A stretch of DNA of 64,000 nt from Candidatus Poribacteria bacterium (GTDB lineage Bacteria; Poribacteria; WGA-4E; PCPOR2b). Below the pieces are notes generated by a model that searched no databases, had not been told where the DNA came from, and saw only the letters and a list, made by a program, of their open reading frames with translations. The stretch is taken from positions 1-64,000 of the forward strand of contig JAJDUM010000110.1 of assembly GCA_022826645.1 (NCBI GenBank). Direction: 5' to 3'. Both the position numbers and the translations under genes were made by a program. Below, piece by piece: positions 16,145 through 23,886 of the stretch. Numbering within the stretch: the stretch's first letter is position 1; every line of letters starts with the position of its first letter.

Positions 16145-17545
16145 ATGAAAGTCGCAATTATTGGTACTGGATATGTTGGTTTAACCACCGCCGTCGTGCT
16201 CGCCACCCTCAACCATGACGTTGCCGCAGTGGATAAAGACGAGGGCAAACTCAGTCTTTTGCACGCCGGCAAAACCCCTATCCATGAACCCGGCATCCAG
16301 GACCTTTTTGACAAAGTGCGACACACTATCTGTTTCACACCTGATGTGGCTGAAGCGGTTCCAGAAGCAGAACTGATCCTGATTACTGTTGGCACCCCAC
16401 TGAAAAATGGTGGGGCCGATACGCAGTTTGTGAAACAAGCAGCACTGGAAGTTGCACAGGTCTGTCATCCAGATCGGCACTATACCCTCGCTATCAAATC
16501 CACGGTGCCAATTGGTACCAATCGGCATGTCGCTAAAATTGTTGAAAAAGTCTTTGCAGCACGAGGGGTTCGCGGGAATGTTTCTGTTGCTTCCAATCCG
16601 GAGTTTTTGCAGGAGGGGTTGGCGCTGCAAGGTTCGTTCTATCCAGATCGGATTGTTGTTGGAGCAGATTGTGAGGAGGCGGTAAACACCTTACGCTGCC
16701 TCTATCAACCGATACTTGAACAGACGTTTGACTCACCAAGTTCATTACCACGTCCGGTGGGCTACCCACCGCCACCGATGGTAACGACGGATCCAAACAG
16801 TGCAGAGATGCTCAAATACGCAGCGAACACTTTCCTCGCGCTTAAAATTAGTTTCATTAATGAAATCGCAGGACTCTGCGAGAAAGTAGACGCCGACGTG
16901 ACAGAGGTTGCACGAGGCATCGGGCTTGACTCCCGTATAGGATCACGATTCCTCAACGCTGGTATTGGTTGGGGCGGGAGCTGCTACCCTAAAGATACAG
17001 CGGCGATGTTAAATATTGCAGCGCAATCTGGGTATACAATGCCTATCACTGAAGCAGCACGAACTGTTAACTCCCGACAACGGGAACGCATTGTCGAAAA
17101 GTTGCAAAACGCACTGAAAACCCTCAAAGGGAAAACCATCGGCATCCTCGGTCTTGCCTTCAAACCAAATACAGATGACATCCGAGAAGCGCCCGCGCTA
17201 TACATTATCCGCCAACTTATTAGAGAAGGGGCAAATGTTCGTGCACATGACCCCGTTGCTATCGAAAACGCAAGGCACGCCCTCAACAGATTCCCTGTCG
17301 TTTTTACTAGCAATGTGCGTGAAGTTACTCACAATGCAGATGCGTTGGTGCTCATCACCGATTGGAAAGAGTACCAGAACATGGACTTAAAGGCACTCGC
17401 CAAACAAATGAATACACCGTTGCTCATCGACGGGCGCAATGTTTATACTCCCCAAGAAGCGGAAGCCGCTGGATTTCATTACATCGGAATCGGTAGGAGC
17501 TCTGATAGAGTTAGGAGTTACGCGTTTGATAAATCAGAACTTTGA
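16145..17545 (+). CDS. ugd: UDP-glucose 6-dehydrogenase
   Basis: A 466-residue NAD-dependent enzyme that oxidises UDP-glucose to UDP-glucuronate. It starts with a dinucleotide-binding motif (VAIIGTGYVGL), has the substrate segment SNPEFLQEG, the catalytic cysteine C280 in GWGGSCYPKDT, and the C-terminal domain with LGLAFKPNTDDIREAP. ATG 16145 is chosen over an in-frame ATG at 16124 because AGGTG precedes it and the Rossmann strand begins at once. UDP-glucuronate is a precursor of acidic surface glycans, in keeping with its neighbours. A UDP-mannose-type dehydrogenase is less likely given the motif set. Confidence 0.92.
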   Translation: MKVAIIGTGYVGLTTAVVLATLNHDVAAVDKDEGKLSLLHAGKTPIHEPGIQDLFDKVRHTICFTPDVAEAVPEAELILITVGTPLKNGGADTQFVKQAALEVAQVCHPDRHYTLAIKSTVPIGTNRHVAKIVEKVFAARGVRGNVSVASNPEFLQEGLALQGSFYPDRIVVGADCEEAVNTLRCLYQPILEQTFDSPSSLPRPVGYPPPPMVTTDPNSAEMLKYAANTFLALKISFINEIAGLCEKVDADVTEVARGIGLDSRIGSRFLNAGIGWGGSCYPKDTAAMLNIAAQSGYTMPITEAARTVNSRQRERIVEKLQNALKTLKGKTIGILGLAFKPNTDDIREAPALYIIRQLIREGANVRAHDPVAIENARHALNRFPVVFTSNVREVTHNADALVLITDWKEYQNMDLKALAKQMNTPLLIDGRNVYTPQEAEAAGFHYIGIGRSSDRVRSYAFDKSEL

Positions 17546-17549
17546 TTTA

Positions 17550-17662
17550 ACCCCGGTTGTGGGCGGCAGATTAAGACAACCTATGTCCACAACTGAATAA
17601 CCATTAGCACGTGTCAAAGTCATACGGCGTAGAAAACAAGAGACGATTTTCACAACCGAGGT
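17550..17662. repeat. Possible small inverted-repeat element
   Basis: ACCCCGGTTGTG (17550-17561) pairs with CACAACCGAGGT (17651-17662) with one mismatch, bounding 113 bp of non-coding sequence between ugd and the kinase. No second copy was noticed, so this may be chance or an mRNA structure. Confidence 0.3.
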
Positions 17663-17697
17663 ACGTAAGATCTAATTAATCGGTATAAGGTGAACTC

Positions 17698-18735
17698 ATG
17701 ATTATTTCACGGACGCCGATACGAATCAGTTTGGTGGGCGGCAGCACCGATATCGCTAGTTTTTATCGAGAACATGGGGGCGAAACCATCAGCACCACCA
17801 TCGACAAATATATCTCCGTCCGTATCGCGAGACAGCGAAACTCTCAAATTGCTATCGACACCCCACATCACCGTGAAACGGTTGCTGATCCGAATCACAT
17901 TCAACACCCTTTGATTCGAGAAGCAGTGCGCAAAACCTTTCCCACCGTTTACGGGGAGTATAGAGGGGGCGGGATAACTATCACAGTGAGCTCAGATATC
18001 CCCTCACGCGGCTGTGGGTTGGGGTCGTCAAGCGCGTTAACCGTTGGACTCCTCAATGCGCTGTACGCCTATCGGGGAATCGAAATGTCCCCGGAAACCC
18101 TCGCGTATCAGGCATGTAAGATTGAGATAGAGCATTTGAACCAGCCCATTGGGAAGCAAGATCAGTACATCGCCGCTTACGGCGGATTGAGGCGGATTCG
18201 GTTTAACAAAGATGAAAGTGTCAATACGCAAGATATCTCGGTAACCTCTGAAATGGTAACCCATTTAGAAAAGAACCTCACCCTATTCTACACAGGAGTT
18301 CAACGACGCGCCGAAACCATATTCCACGAACAGAAACGCACTGCGAATCCCCAGACGCTACTGAAAATCAAGGCGCTCGTGTCAGCGTTTTACGACGTTC
18401 TCATTGAGGGCAACCACAAGGATTGCCCCTGCAAGATCGGACATCTGTTACATCGTGGTTGGAGTTTGAAACGTACCCTCTGTGATAGCATTTCAAACCA
18501 TAAGCTAGATACTATCTATGAGCGTGCCATTGCTGCGGGCGCGTTGGGTGGCAAGATTCTGGGAGCAGGCGGCGGGGGATATTTTCTATTTTATATTCCC
18601 AAGGAAAAACAGGGACGAATAACAAGCATCCTCGCCGAGTTAGGACTCTTGCGGTTGGGATACCGCTTTGAAGCCAAAGGCAGTCAACTCATCGCACAAA
18701 GAAATCCCAATGAAAATCATTATTCCTATAGTTAG
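17698..18735 (+). CDS. GHMP-family sugar kinase (HddA-like)
   Basis: A 345-residue GHMP kinase. It begins IISRTPIRISLVGGSTD, has the ATP-binding motif GCGLGSSSALTVG and the third GHMP motif LGGKILGAGGGGYFLFY. The closest family pattern is D-glycero-alpha-D-manno-heptose-7-phosphate kinase and related fuco-/heptokinases that feed nucleotide-sugar pools for capsule or S-layer glycans. No heptose isomerase or nucleotidyltransferase is visible here, so the exact sugar is unknown. The start has ATAAGGTGA upstream. It closes the glycan cassette. Confidence 0.82.
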   Translation: MIISRTPIRISLVGGSTDIASFYREHGGETISTTIDKYISVRIARQRNSQIAIDTPHHRETVADPNHIQHPLIREAVRKTFPTVYGEYRGGGITITVSSDIPSRGCGLGSSSALTVGLLNALYAYRGIEMSPETLAYQACKIEIEHLNQPIGKQDQYIAAYGGLRRIRFNKDESVNTQDISVTSEMVTHLEKNLTLFYTGVQRRAETIFHEQKRTANPQTLLKIKALVSAFYDVLIEGNHKDCPCKIGHLLHRGWSLKRTLCDSISNHKLDTIYERAIAAGALGGKILGAGGGGYFLFYIPKEKQGRITSILAELGLLRLGYRFEAKGSQLIAQRNPNENHYSYS

Positions 18736-18791
18736 GAACAGACATGGCTCAGACCGCACGTTTTCACGCCTTCTCAGATGTTGATACATTT

Positions 18792-18952
18792 AGGACTTAC
18801 ACAGACAGTTGAATGCTTACCCCCTCTATCCCTCGTGCGGTTACGAAAGCAGGGAGACGGGTAAAGCGAACTCTTAATGCCCAATGAATCCCCGACGAAT
18901 CCCCGATACATCGGGACAGGCGGGCAACTACAATCTGAAGTGCGTAATTCCT
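18792..18952. repeat. MITE-like element, second copy (inverted)
   Basis: AGGACTTACACA at the left and TGCGTAATTCCT at the right are imperfect versions of the ends of the 2151-2264 element. The reverse complement also shares TTGTAGTTGCCCG and GATTCATTGGGC-type internal sequence. At 161 bp it is longer, with an extra central segment. It separates the glycan cassette from the haem-uptake operon. Confidence 0.6.
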
Positions 18953-18991
18953 AAGAGTATAGATATTGCTCGATAAAATTGCACGATTACT

Positions 18992-19010
18992 GATATTGAG
19001 ACTCATTATT
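18992..19010. promoter_or_regulatory. Fur-box-like operator 4
   Basis: GATATTGAGACTCATTATT matches 15 of 19 positions of the classical Fur box, the best of the four in the window. A conserved TTGCAC lies upstream in this copy and at 8611. The -10 is less clear than in copy A (TATTAA at 19007 is a candidate). It sits 6 bases before the conserved RNA element and upstream of the PepSY-TM/TonB-receptor genes. Confidence 0.72.
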
Positions 19011-19016
19011 AAAAAA

Positions 19017-19114
19017 AGAAAAGGCGAACGATAGAAAAGGGGACAGCTCCCAACGGCCAATTGCTAGCCATCTCCCATATCTCTATCGACTTGATGTATT
19101 GGGGCTTTTTTGCG
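19017..19114 (+). ncRNA. Putative Fur-controlled small RNA or leader, copy B
   Basis: A 98-nt element that differs from 8664-8762 at four bases and one T of the terminal run. The 7-bp CGATAGA/TCTATCG pairing and the GGGA-CAGC-TCCC hairpin are unchanged. Two substitutions near 19064 and 19069 abolish an alternative CTATC pairing but leave the main one, which favours the structure proposed for copy A. The terminator arm change A to G keeps a wobble pair. The PepSY-TM start is 87 bases beyond the end, so either a free small RNA or an attenuating leader is possible. Confidence 0.6.
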
Positions 19115-19200
19115 TTCACACCTTTTCTGCACTGATTAGAAATGGATCAGTGGCTGTGCAACCGTCGAGAAAACGTAGTGCACGTAAAAGGGAGGCTAAG

Positions 19201-19905
19201 GTGCAAGATAACACAAGTTCGCATCCAACAACCATAGAGAAAAAACAGGACAAACGTCGTTCGCCCTACGCCTTTCTTCCAACGGCGTGGAGCCGGGGCG
19301 CCTTTCTCAAATGGTTGCGTCGAACACACGCTTGGCTCGGGCTCTGGGGTGCAACGTTGGGCATCCTCTTCGGTATCACCGGGATTTTACTCAACCATCG
19401 AGGCACCATGAAGATTAATGCCGCTAAGACCGAACGGACAAAAATTGAACTTGCGCTGCCAGAAGTTCGACCGGAAAACGTCGAGGATTTTGCGGTATGG
19501 CTTCAAGCGGAACTGAATATCGAGAAAAAGTGGAGTCGGGCACGTTCAGAACCAGCACAAGAAATTAGTTGGGATGGGCAGTCGGTTGTACAGCCTGAAA
19601 AATGGCGCGTCAGCTTCAGTAATCCACAACGGACCTACAGCGCGGACTATTGGGTTGGCAACAGTTACGCCAGCGTCACGCGATTTGACCGCAATGTCTT
19701 TGCATTCCTCAACCGTCTGCACATGGCAAGCGGAGTGGGGGCCGCGTGGATTCTTCTCGCCGATTCGGTCGCTGGCAGCTTAATCATCCTCTCCCTCACC
19801 GGAATACTGCTCTGGACGCGACTCCATGGACCTCGCCTCCTGGCTGCGGGGCTCGGTTTCGGATCACTGACTCTTGCAATCTTTTTTGTTTGGCGAACAT
19901 TCTAA
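19201..19905 (+). CDS. PepSY-associated transmembrane protein
   Basis: About 234 residues with an N-terminal helix (WLGLWGATLGILFGITGILL), a soluble PepSY-like domain containing a W-R-V-S-F strand and WVGNSYASVTRFDRN, then a HMA-type LNRLHMASG motif and C-terminal membrane helices. PepSY-TM proteins neighbour siderophore and haem receptors and are proposed to reduce or release iron from imported ligands at the inner membrane. The start is GTG 19201 after GGGAGG. The longer open frame from 19099 begins inside the RNA terminator and is rejected. The decayed paralogue at 8845 starts at the equivalent codon. Confidence 0.78.
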   Translation: MQDNTSSHPTTIEKKQDKRRSPYAFLPTAWSRGAFLKWLRRTHAWLGLWGATLGILFGITGILLNHRGTMKINAAKTERTKIELALPEVRPENVEDFAVWLQAELNIEKKWSRARSEPAQEISWDGQSVVQPEKWRVSFSNPQRTYSADYWVGNSYASVTRFDRNVFAFLNRLHMASGVGAAWILLADSVAGSLIILSLTGILLWTRLHGPRLLAAGLGFGSLTLAIFFVWRTF

Positions 19906-20062
19906 CCGATTTACGGGGTGGTCATCTTATGGCGGACTCTCTTTAATATACTTCTTTAATATACTGAGGGGGCGTCAAATGACCACAGGCTTTCTCTCAT
20001 AGGGTGGGGAAGGTCTGTCGATAATTAACCCTAGGCTCTCAAGCTTGTTGGGGTTAGGGGTC
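19905..20062 (+). repeat. Direct repeat of the TonB-receptor 3' end and flank, copy 1
   Basis: About 158 bp similar to 22070-22216. It includes a degraded version of the last codons of the receptor (GRSFYGGLSLTY region) and about 100 bp of flank with GACCACAGGCTTTCTCTCAT and GGCTCTCAAGCTTGTTGGGG. It lies directly after the PepSY-TM stop and before the receptor, so the receptor gene is bracketed by direct repeats. Confidence 0.75.
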
Positions 20063-20086
20063 AAGCGTGGGAGCCCGGTGTAGCAA

Positions 20087-20131
20087 GTCATGCGTAGCGC
20101 AAAAAATCATTTGCCTCCCGCTACGCATGAC
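20087..20131 (+). promoter_or_regulatory. Leader hairpin of the second TonB receptor
   Basis: GTCATGCGTAGCG (20087-20099) is exactly inverted at 20119-20131 with a 19-nt loop. It lies 63 bases before the receptor start and has no T-run. It may protect or regulate the mRNA; no known riboswitch consensus was seen. Confidence 0.5.
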
Positions 20132-20194
20132 GCGTTACACAGCAATCAATCGCGCACAAATTGTCAGGATAATTACACAGAAAGGAGACCATTG

Positions 20195-22117
20195 ATGCAC
20201 TTACACAAACGACTTTGGATAGGATGCTTCGCTATCCTCATAGTCGGTGGAACGAGGTTAAGTTTCGCTGCAATAGAGCCAAAAAGTGATCTCTTTCAGA
20301 TGGACGAAGTGGTCATCACCGGCACAAAAACCGAAAGACGGTTGAAAGACACACCCGTTATCACAGAGGTCATCACACGAAGTGAGATCGAAGCAACGGG
20401 CGCAGAAAACATCGGCGAGGTGCTTGAGCATCGGGTGGGGATCGTCGTCAATCGCGATGCCCACGGCGACGGGGTTCAATTACAAGGACTCGATTCGGAT
20501 TACATCCTGATTCTACTCGATGGCGAACCCCAGGTCGGTCGAATCGCTGGCAAACTCGATCTCGCACGGATTGCGGTCGAAAACGTTGAGCGAATCGAAA
20601 TTGTCAAAGGTGCCTCCTCCGCACTCTTTGGCAGCGCTGCGATGGGCGGCGTAATCAACGTCATCACGCGCAGTGCATCATCCCCATTTGCTGCCCAATT
20701 TACCAACAACCTTGAGACTCATAATACCATCGACAGCCGCACCACAGTTGAATTGAACCGCGACAAGCTCAACGCGCTGTTGACCCTCGCCGCAAACCGT
20801 CGAAATCCAATCGACCTCGATGAGTCAGATCTAACAACAACAATTGATGGCTATCAGAACTGGACCCATTCCGCACGAACTGAGTATCAACTGACCTCCA
20901 AATCGACCCTCCTGTTTTCCGGGCAATACTTTGCTCAAAAGCAGGAAGGTGTCAGCGAAAATGAGGGTGTCATCTTTGACCGGCTCGGTGATATCGACAA
21001 CTTCAGCGGTAGCCTCGGCACAGCATATCAACTCGGCTCGCGCTCAAAGTTGGTGGGCAAAATATACACCACACGCTACCGCGATGAATCGACAGTTATT
21101 GACCGTGGCACCTTGCTCACAGCATCTTCAAACATCACAATTCAAGACCTGATAAAAGGAGAAGCACAATTTGACACTGCTCTCGGATCCAAGAATCAAC
21201 TGACCGTTGGTGCGGAGCTAATCTTTGAAAATCTTGAATCCCAACGCATCACGGGCGGTGAGAAGGAGGTTACAACCGATTCACTGTTTTTCCAGAACGA
21301 ATTTCGGCCGATAGCAAACCTTGCATTTGTCTTGGGAGGAAGACTGGACTATCACTCCGAATTTGGAACACACTTCAGCCCGAAGTTGAGCGGACTGTAT
21401 CGCGTGACCCCCGATGTCACGATCCGGACCTCCTTCGGTCAAGGCTTTCGTGCGCCTGACTTCAAAGACCTCTACCTCGATTTCAGCAATCCGACCTCCG
21501 GCTATCAGGTGCTTGGAAACCCAGATCTACAACCGGAGTCATCGGGTAATTGGAATTTTGGAGTTGAATACCGGTTTAGATCCGCACTACTCGGACGGGT
21601 GCACCTGTATCGAAACAACCTGAACAACCTGATCGAGGCAGAGCGGATCGGGAAGAGCGTACTTGGCGGCAGCAAATTTCAGTATTTCAACGTCAGTGAA
21701 GCGTTCACCGAAGGCGTTGAAATCGAACTTTCCACCCGTTCCATCGGGGGCTTCTCCGCAACAATCGGCTATGCACATCTCAACGGCGAGGATAAAGAGA
21801 CAGGGCTGACACTACTCAATCGGTCAAAACATAGTGGCAACCTCAAACTTGCCTACGCTAACCAAGGTGCTGGTTTCAACGTAGATCTGCGCGGGCGTTA
21901 TGCCAGCAGGTGGGGATTCTTCGACGACGGTGACAACGTCCTTGAAGATGAGGAGTACGCACCGAGCAATTGGATTTGGAATCTTCGGGGGTCAAAGCAA
22001 ATTCTCAAATGGCTCAAAGCCTCTGTCGGTGTTAACAACATTTTCGACCTCAAAATTCCAACTTTTTACACCTTTACCGGGCGGTCATTCTATGGCGGAC
22101 TCTCATTGACTTACTGA
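20195..22117 (+). CDS. TonB-dependent receptor (haem/cobalamin-receptor-like)
   Basis: A 640-residue outer-membrane receptor with a signal peptide (to about residue 25, LSFA), a TonB-box-like DEVVITGTKTER, a plug with VLEHRVGIVV and RIEIVKGASSALFGSAAMGGVINVIT, and a 22-strand-type barrel ending GLSLTY. The upstream 35 residues of the longest frame are excluded: ATG 20195 has GAAAGGAGA in front. Size and plug sequence match the BtuB/HmuR/CirA-type receptors. The HmuY-like lipoprotein and hmuTUV genes downstream favour haem, but the conserved receptor His/NPDL haem motif needs an alignment to confirm; NPDLQPESS is visible. Confidence 0.88.
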   Translation: MHLHKRLWIGCFAILIVGGTRLSFAAIEPKSDLFQMDEVVITGTKTERRLKDTPVITEVITRSEIEATGAENIGEVLEHRVGIVVNRDAHGDGVQLQGLDSDYILILLDGEPQVGRIAGKLDLARIAVENVERIEIVKGASSALFGSAAMGGVINVITRSASSPFAAQFTNNLETHNTIDSRTTVELNRDKLNALLTLAANRRNPIDLDESDLTTTIDGYQNWTHSARTEYQLTSKSTLLFSGQYFAQKQEGVSENEGVIFDRLGDIDNFSGSLGTAYQLGSRSKLVGKIYTTRYRDESTVIDRGTLLTASSNITIQDLIKGEAQFDTALGSKNQLTVGAELIFENLESQRITGGEKEVTTDSLFFQNEFRPIANLAFVLGGRLDYHSEFGTHFSPKLSGLYRVTPDVTIRTSFGQGFRAPDFKDLYLDFSNPTSGYQVLGNPDLQPESSGNWNFGVEYRFRSALLGRVHLYRNNLNNLIEAERIGKSVLGGSKFQYFNVSEAFTEGVEIELSTRSIGGFSATIGYAHLNGEDKETGLTLLNRSKHSGNLKLAYANQGAGFNVDLRGRYASRWGFFDDGDNVLEDEEYAPSNWIWNLRGSKQILKWLKASVGVNNIFDLKIPTFYTFTGRSFYGGLSLTY

Positions 22118-22216
22118 GGTGGCTGCTAAATGACCACAGGCTTTCTCTCATAGGGTGGAGAAAGCTGGTCGATTAATCAACCTTAGGCTCTCAAGCTTGT
22201 TGGGGTTAAGGGGCGA
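22070..22216 (+). repeat. Direct repeat of the TonB-receptor 3' end and flank, copy 2
   Basis: The functional copy of the repeat at 19905-20062. It covers the last ~15 codons of the receptor and about 100 bp of downstream sequence. Differences are scattered substitutions and small indels. Confidence 0.75.
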
Positions 22217-22253
22217 GTTTGAGAGCTCCATCAATTACACCAATAGAAAAAAG

Positions 22254-22760
22254 ATGGAACTCAGCAGAGCACATCTCTTAGGGGTAGTCGGTTTTACCTC
22301 GATATTTTTCACTGGGACGTTGATGTCATTCACGCCTCTACTGCAACAGTTATGCCTGTTGTTGTATTCACGGGCGCTTTTGCTTGCAGCCGGTGCTTTT
22401 GCGTGTGCGTGCGCTTCATCATTGGTTTACCTCTTCCAAGAGACCCAGCTCAAACAGAAACGATTTCTATTGGCATTTTACCACCTGCCGGCACTTGAGC
22501 GCTTAGACACATTCTGCTATCAGAGTGTGATCATTGGTGTCTCACTGTCGGGCTTCGGATTGCTAACCGCTTTTCTATTGCACAACAATTATCACAGCGA
22601 TTGGTTGCAACAAATATTAGTCGCGCGTTGTGTATGGTTGGTCTATCTGCTGCAGCTGTTCGTCCGATTTGTACTATGCCGACGTGGAAGAAAGTCGGCT
22701 TATGTCTCAATCATCTGTTTTTCAATCCTACTATTTCTATATGTATCTTTTCAATGGTAA
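22254..22760 (+). CDS. Truncated HemX/CcsA-like membrane protein
   Basis: A 168-residue integral membrane protein with about five hydrophobic helices. The segment YHLPALERLDTFCYQSVIIG resembles the conserved LPSLETLDRLNYRLI region of HemX/CcsA proteins, which handle haem in cytochrome c assembly or tetrapyrrole synthesis. At this length it covers only about half to two thirds of that family, and the tryptophan-rich haem-binding loop is not visible. ATG 22254 is preferred because the upstream frame from 22155 lies in repeat DNA. The location between a TonB receptor and a HmuY-like protein supports a haem-related role; the assignment is tentative. Confidence 0.55.
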   Translation: MELSRAHLLGVVGFTSIFFTGTLMSFTPLLQQLCLLLYSRALLLAAGAFACACASSLVYLFQETQLKQKRFLLAFYHLPALERLDTFCYQSVIIGVSLSGFGLLTAFLLHNNYHSDWLQQILVARCVWLVYLLQLFVRFVLCRRGRKSAYVSIICFSILLFLYVSFQW

Positions 22761-22782
22761 GAGAAAGTTGATTCTTTCTTAC
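22757..22782. other. Imperfect hairpin after the HemX-like gene
   Basis: GTAAGAGAAAG pairs with CTTTCTTAC with one bulge over the stop codon of the HemX-like gene. There is no T-run. It may be an mRNA processing or stability element. Confidence 0.3.
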
Positions 22783-22813
22783 ACCACTAAAATCTATCAA
22801 GAAAGGAAACCAA

Positions 22814-23029
22814 ATGATTCACACAATAGAGTCTCTGTCAAGTAACCGTATATGCGCTGTCTACCAATGCCTTGAAGGGCATATTCACTTCAAATACCGG
22901 GGGATCGACATTGCGATGACCCCACAAGATTTCTATCAAGTTGCCGGCACTATCGCGGAAGCCATGTTGACCATCAACGATGATAAAACAAAGGCTTTAA
23001 CAGACGCGAATCAACCAATCACTGTCTAA
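22814..23029 (+). CDS. Small cytosolic protein of unknown function
   Basis: A 71-residue protein with a good start site (AAGAAAGGA). Two cysteines (C14, C19) sit in ICAVYQCLEGHIHFKY, followed by GIDIAMTPQDFYQVAGTI. The C-x4-C plus two His in GHIH could bind a metal or haem, but this is only suggested by composition. It lies in the haem-uptake operon between the HemX-like and HmuY-like genes. I do not recognise a named family. Confidence 0.6.
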   Translation: MIHTIESLSSNRICAVYQCLEGHIHFKYRGIDIAMTPQDFYQVAGTIAEAMLTINDDKTKALTDANQPITV

Positions 23030-23062
23030 TCCATTATTTCAAGTGCTCAATAGGAGGACATA

Positions 23063-23740
23063 ATGAAAACCTTTAGAAACCTCGCCACTTGGCGACTCAT
23101 TATCTGGTCAGTTCTGTTTATTGGTACTATTATTTTTTCCGGTTGCGGTAATGATGGTGACGACGATGAACTCGAGCAGCCGCTCAAGGACCAATCACCC
23201 GAAGTCATAACACCACCACCGGCGAATCAACCTCCCGCCGAAGCTGCACCACAACTCGATGTTGTCAGCTTCACCATTGATGCTACCAGCAGAGAGGCAT
23301 GGGCGTATTTCTCCTTCACCACCGGTGATACCGTTGAGGTCGCAGATCCGCTTAATTCAATGGATTGGGATCTCGGATTCCAAAGGACGACGGTGAAACT
23401 CAACGGTGGTATAAGCGGTCCAGGAAAGGGTGCTGCTGTGATGCTCAAAGATGTGAGATTTGAAGGGGTGAAAGAAGCGCCCGCAGACGGGTACGCTGCC
23501 GATTCAGACGCGAATCTCGCTATCGTTGCAGCAAGCGAGGAGGGGTGGTATATCTACACCGGACCCCCTAACCATTGGGTTTTGCCACTGGAGCAACGGG
23601 TGTTTGTGATTCAAGCGGCTGACGGCACGTTTGCGAAGGTGCGCTTCATCGGCTACTACAAGGACAATGAAAATAGAAAGGATGGCGGTTTTATAACCTT
23701 TGAATACATCCATCAGCCCGATGGAAGCCGCAATTTCTGA
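23063..23740 (+). CDS. HmuY-like haem-binding lipoprotein
   Basis: A 225-residue lipoprotein (lipobox FSGC28, then an acidic and Pro-rich linker). The mature domain has MDWDLGFQRTTVKLNGG, a Gly-rich segment, EGWYIYTGPPNHWVLPL, and a C-terminal KVRFIGYYKD / GFITFEYIHQ pair of strands, the pattern of HmuY-family proteins. Porphyromonas HmuY is a surface haemophore that takes haem from host proteins and passes it to the HmuR receptor. Its axial His residues are not universal, and here the ligands cannot be fixed without alignment. The start has AGGAGG. A strong terminator follows at 23791. Confidence 0.8.
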   Translation: MKTFRNLATWRLIIWSVLFIGTIIFSGCGNDGDDDELEQPLKDQSPEVITPPPANQPPAEAAPQLDVVSFTIDATSREAWAYFSFTTGDTVEVADPLNSMDWDLGFQRTTVKLNGGISGPGKGAAVMLKDVRFEGVKEAPADGYAADSDANLAIVAASEEGWYIYTGPPNHWVLPLEQRVFVIQAADGTFAKVRFIGYYKDNENRKDGGFITFEYIHQPDGSRNF

Positions 23741-23790
23741 CGAATAATTCGTGCTGCTGCGAGAGGATGCTGTGTCTCCTACCTCTCCGG

Positions 23791-23828
23791 AAGACACCGA
23801 GTTTTCTCGAAAACTCGGTGTCTTTTTT
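23791..23828 (+). terminator. Strong intrinsic terminator after the HmuY-like gene
   Basis: AAGACACCGAGTTTT (23791-23805) pairs perfectly with 23810-23824 (15 bp) over a CTCG loop and is followed by six T (23823-23828). It should end the PepSY/TonB/HmuY transcript, so hmuT needs its own promoter. Confidence 0.9.
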
Positions 23829-23886
23829 AATCCCTTGACATAAGGGATCAATTACAATGTTCCGTTTCCAACACAAGGAGCCAACA

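Noticed and set aside
19099-19200. N-terminal 34 codons of the long open frame for the PepSY-TM protein
   Set aside because: They begin inside the terminator of the RNA element and lack a binding site; GTG 19201 has GGGAGG in front, and the decayed paralogue starts at the equivalent codon.
20195-22117. Firm naming of the receptor as hmuR or btuB
   Set aside because: Plug motifs are shared by both groups; haem is favoured only by the neighbours, so no symbol was given.
23835-23858. Promoter for hmuT from TTGACA and TACAAT
   Set aside because: The spacer is only 12 bases, too short for a normal sigma-70 promoter, so no promoter was called there.
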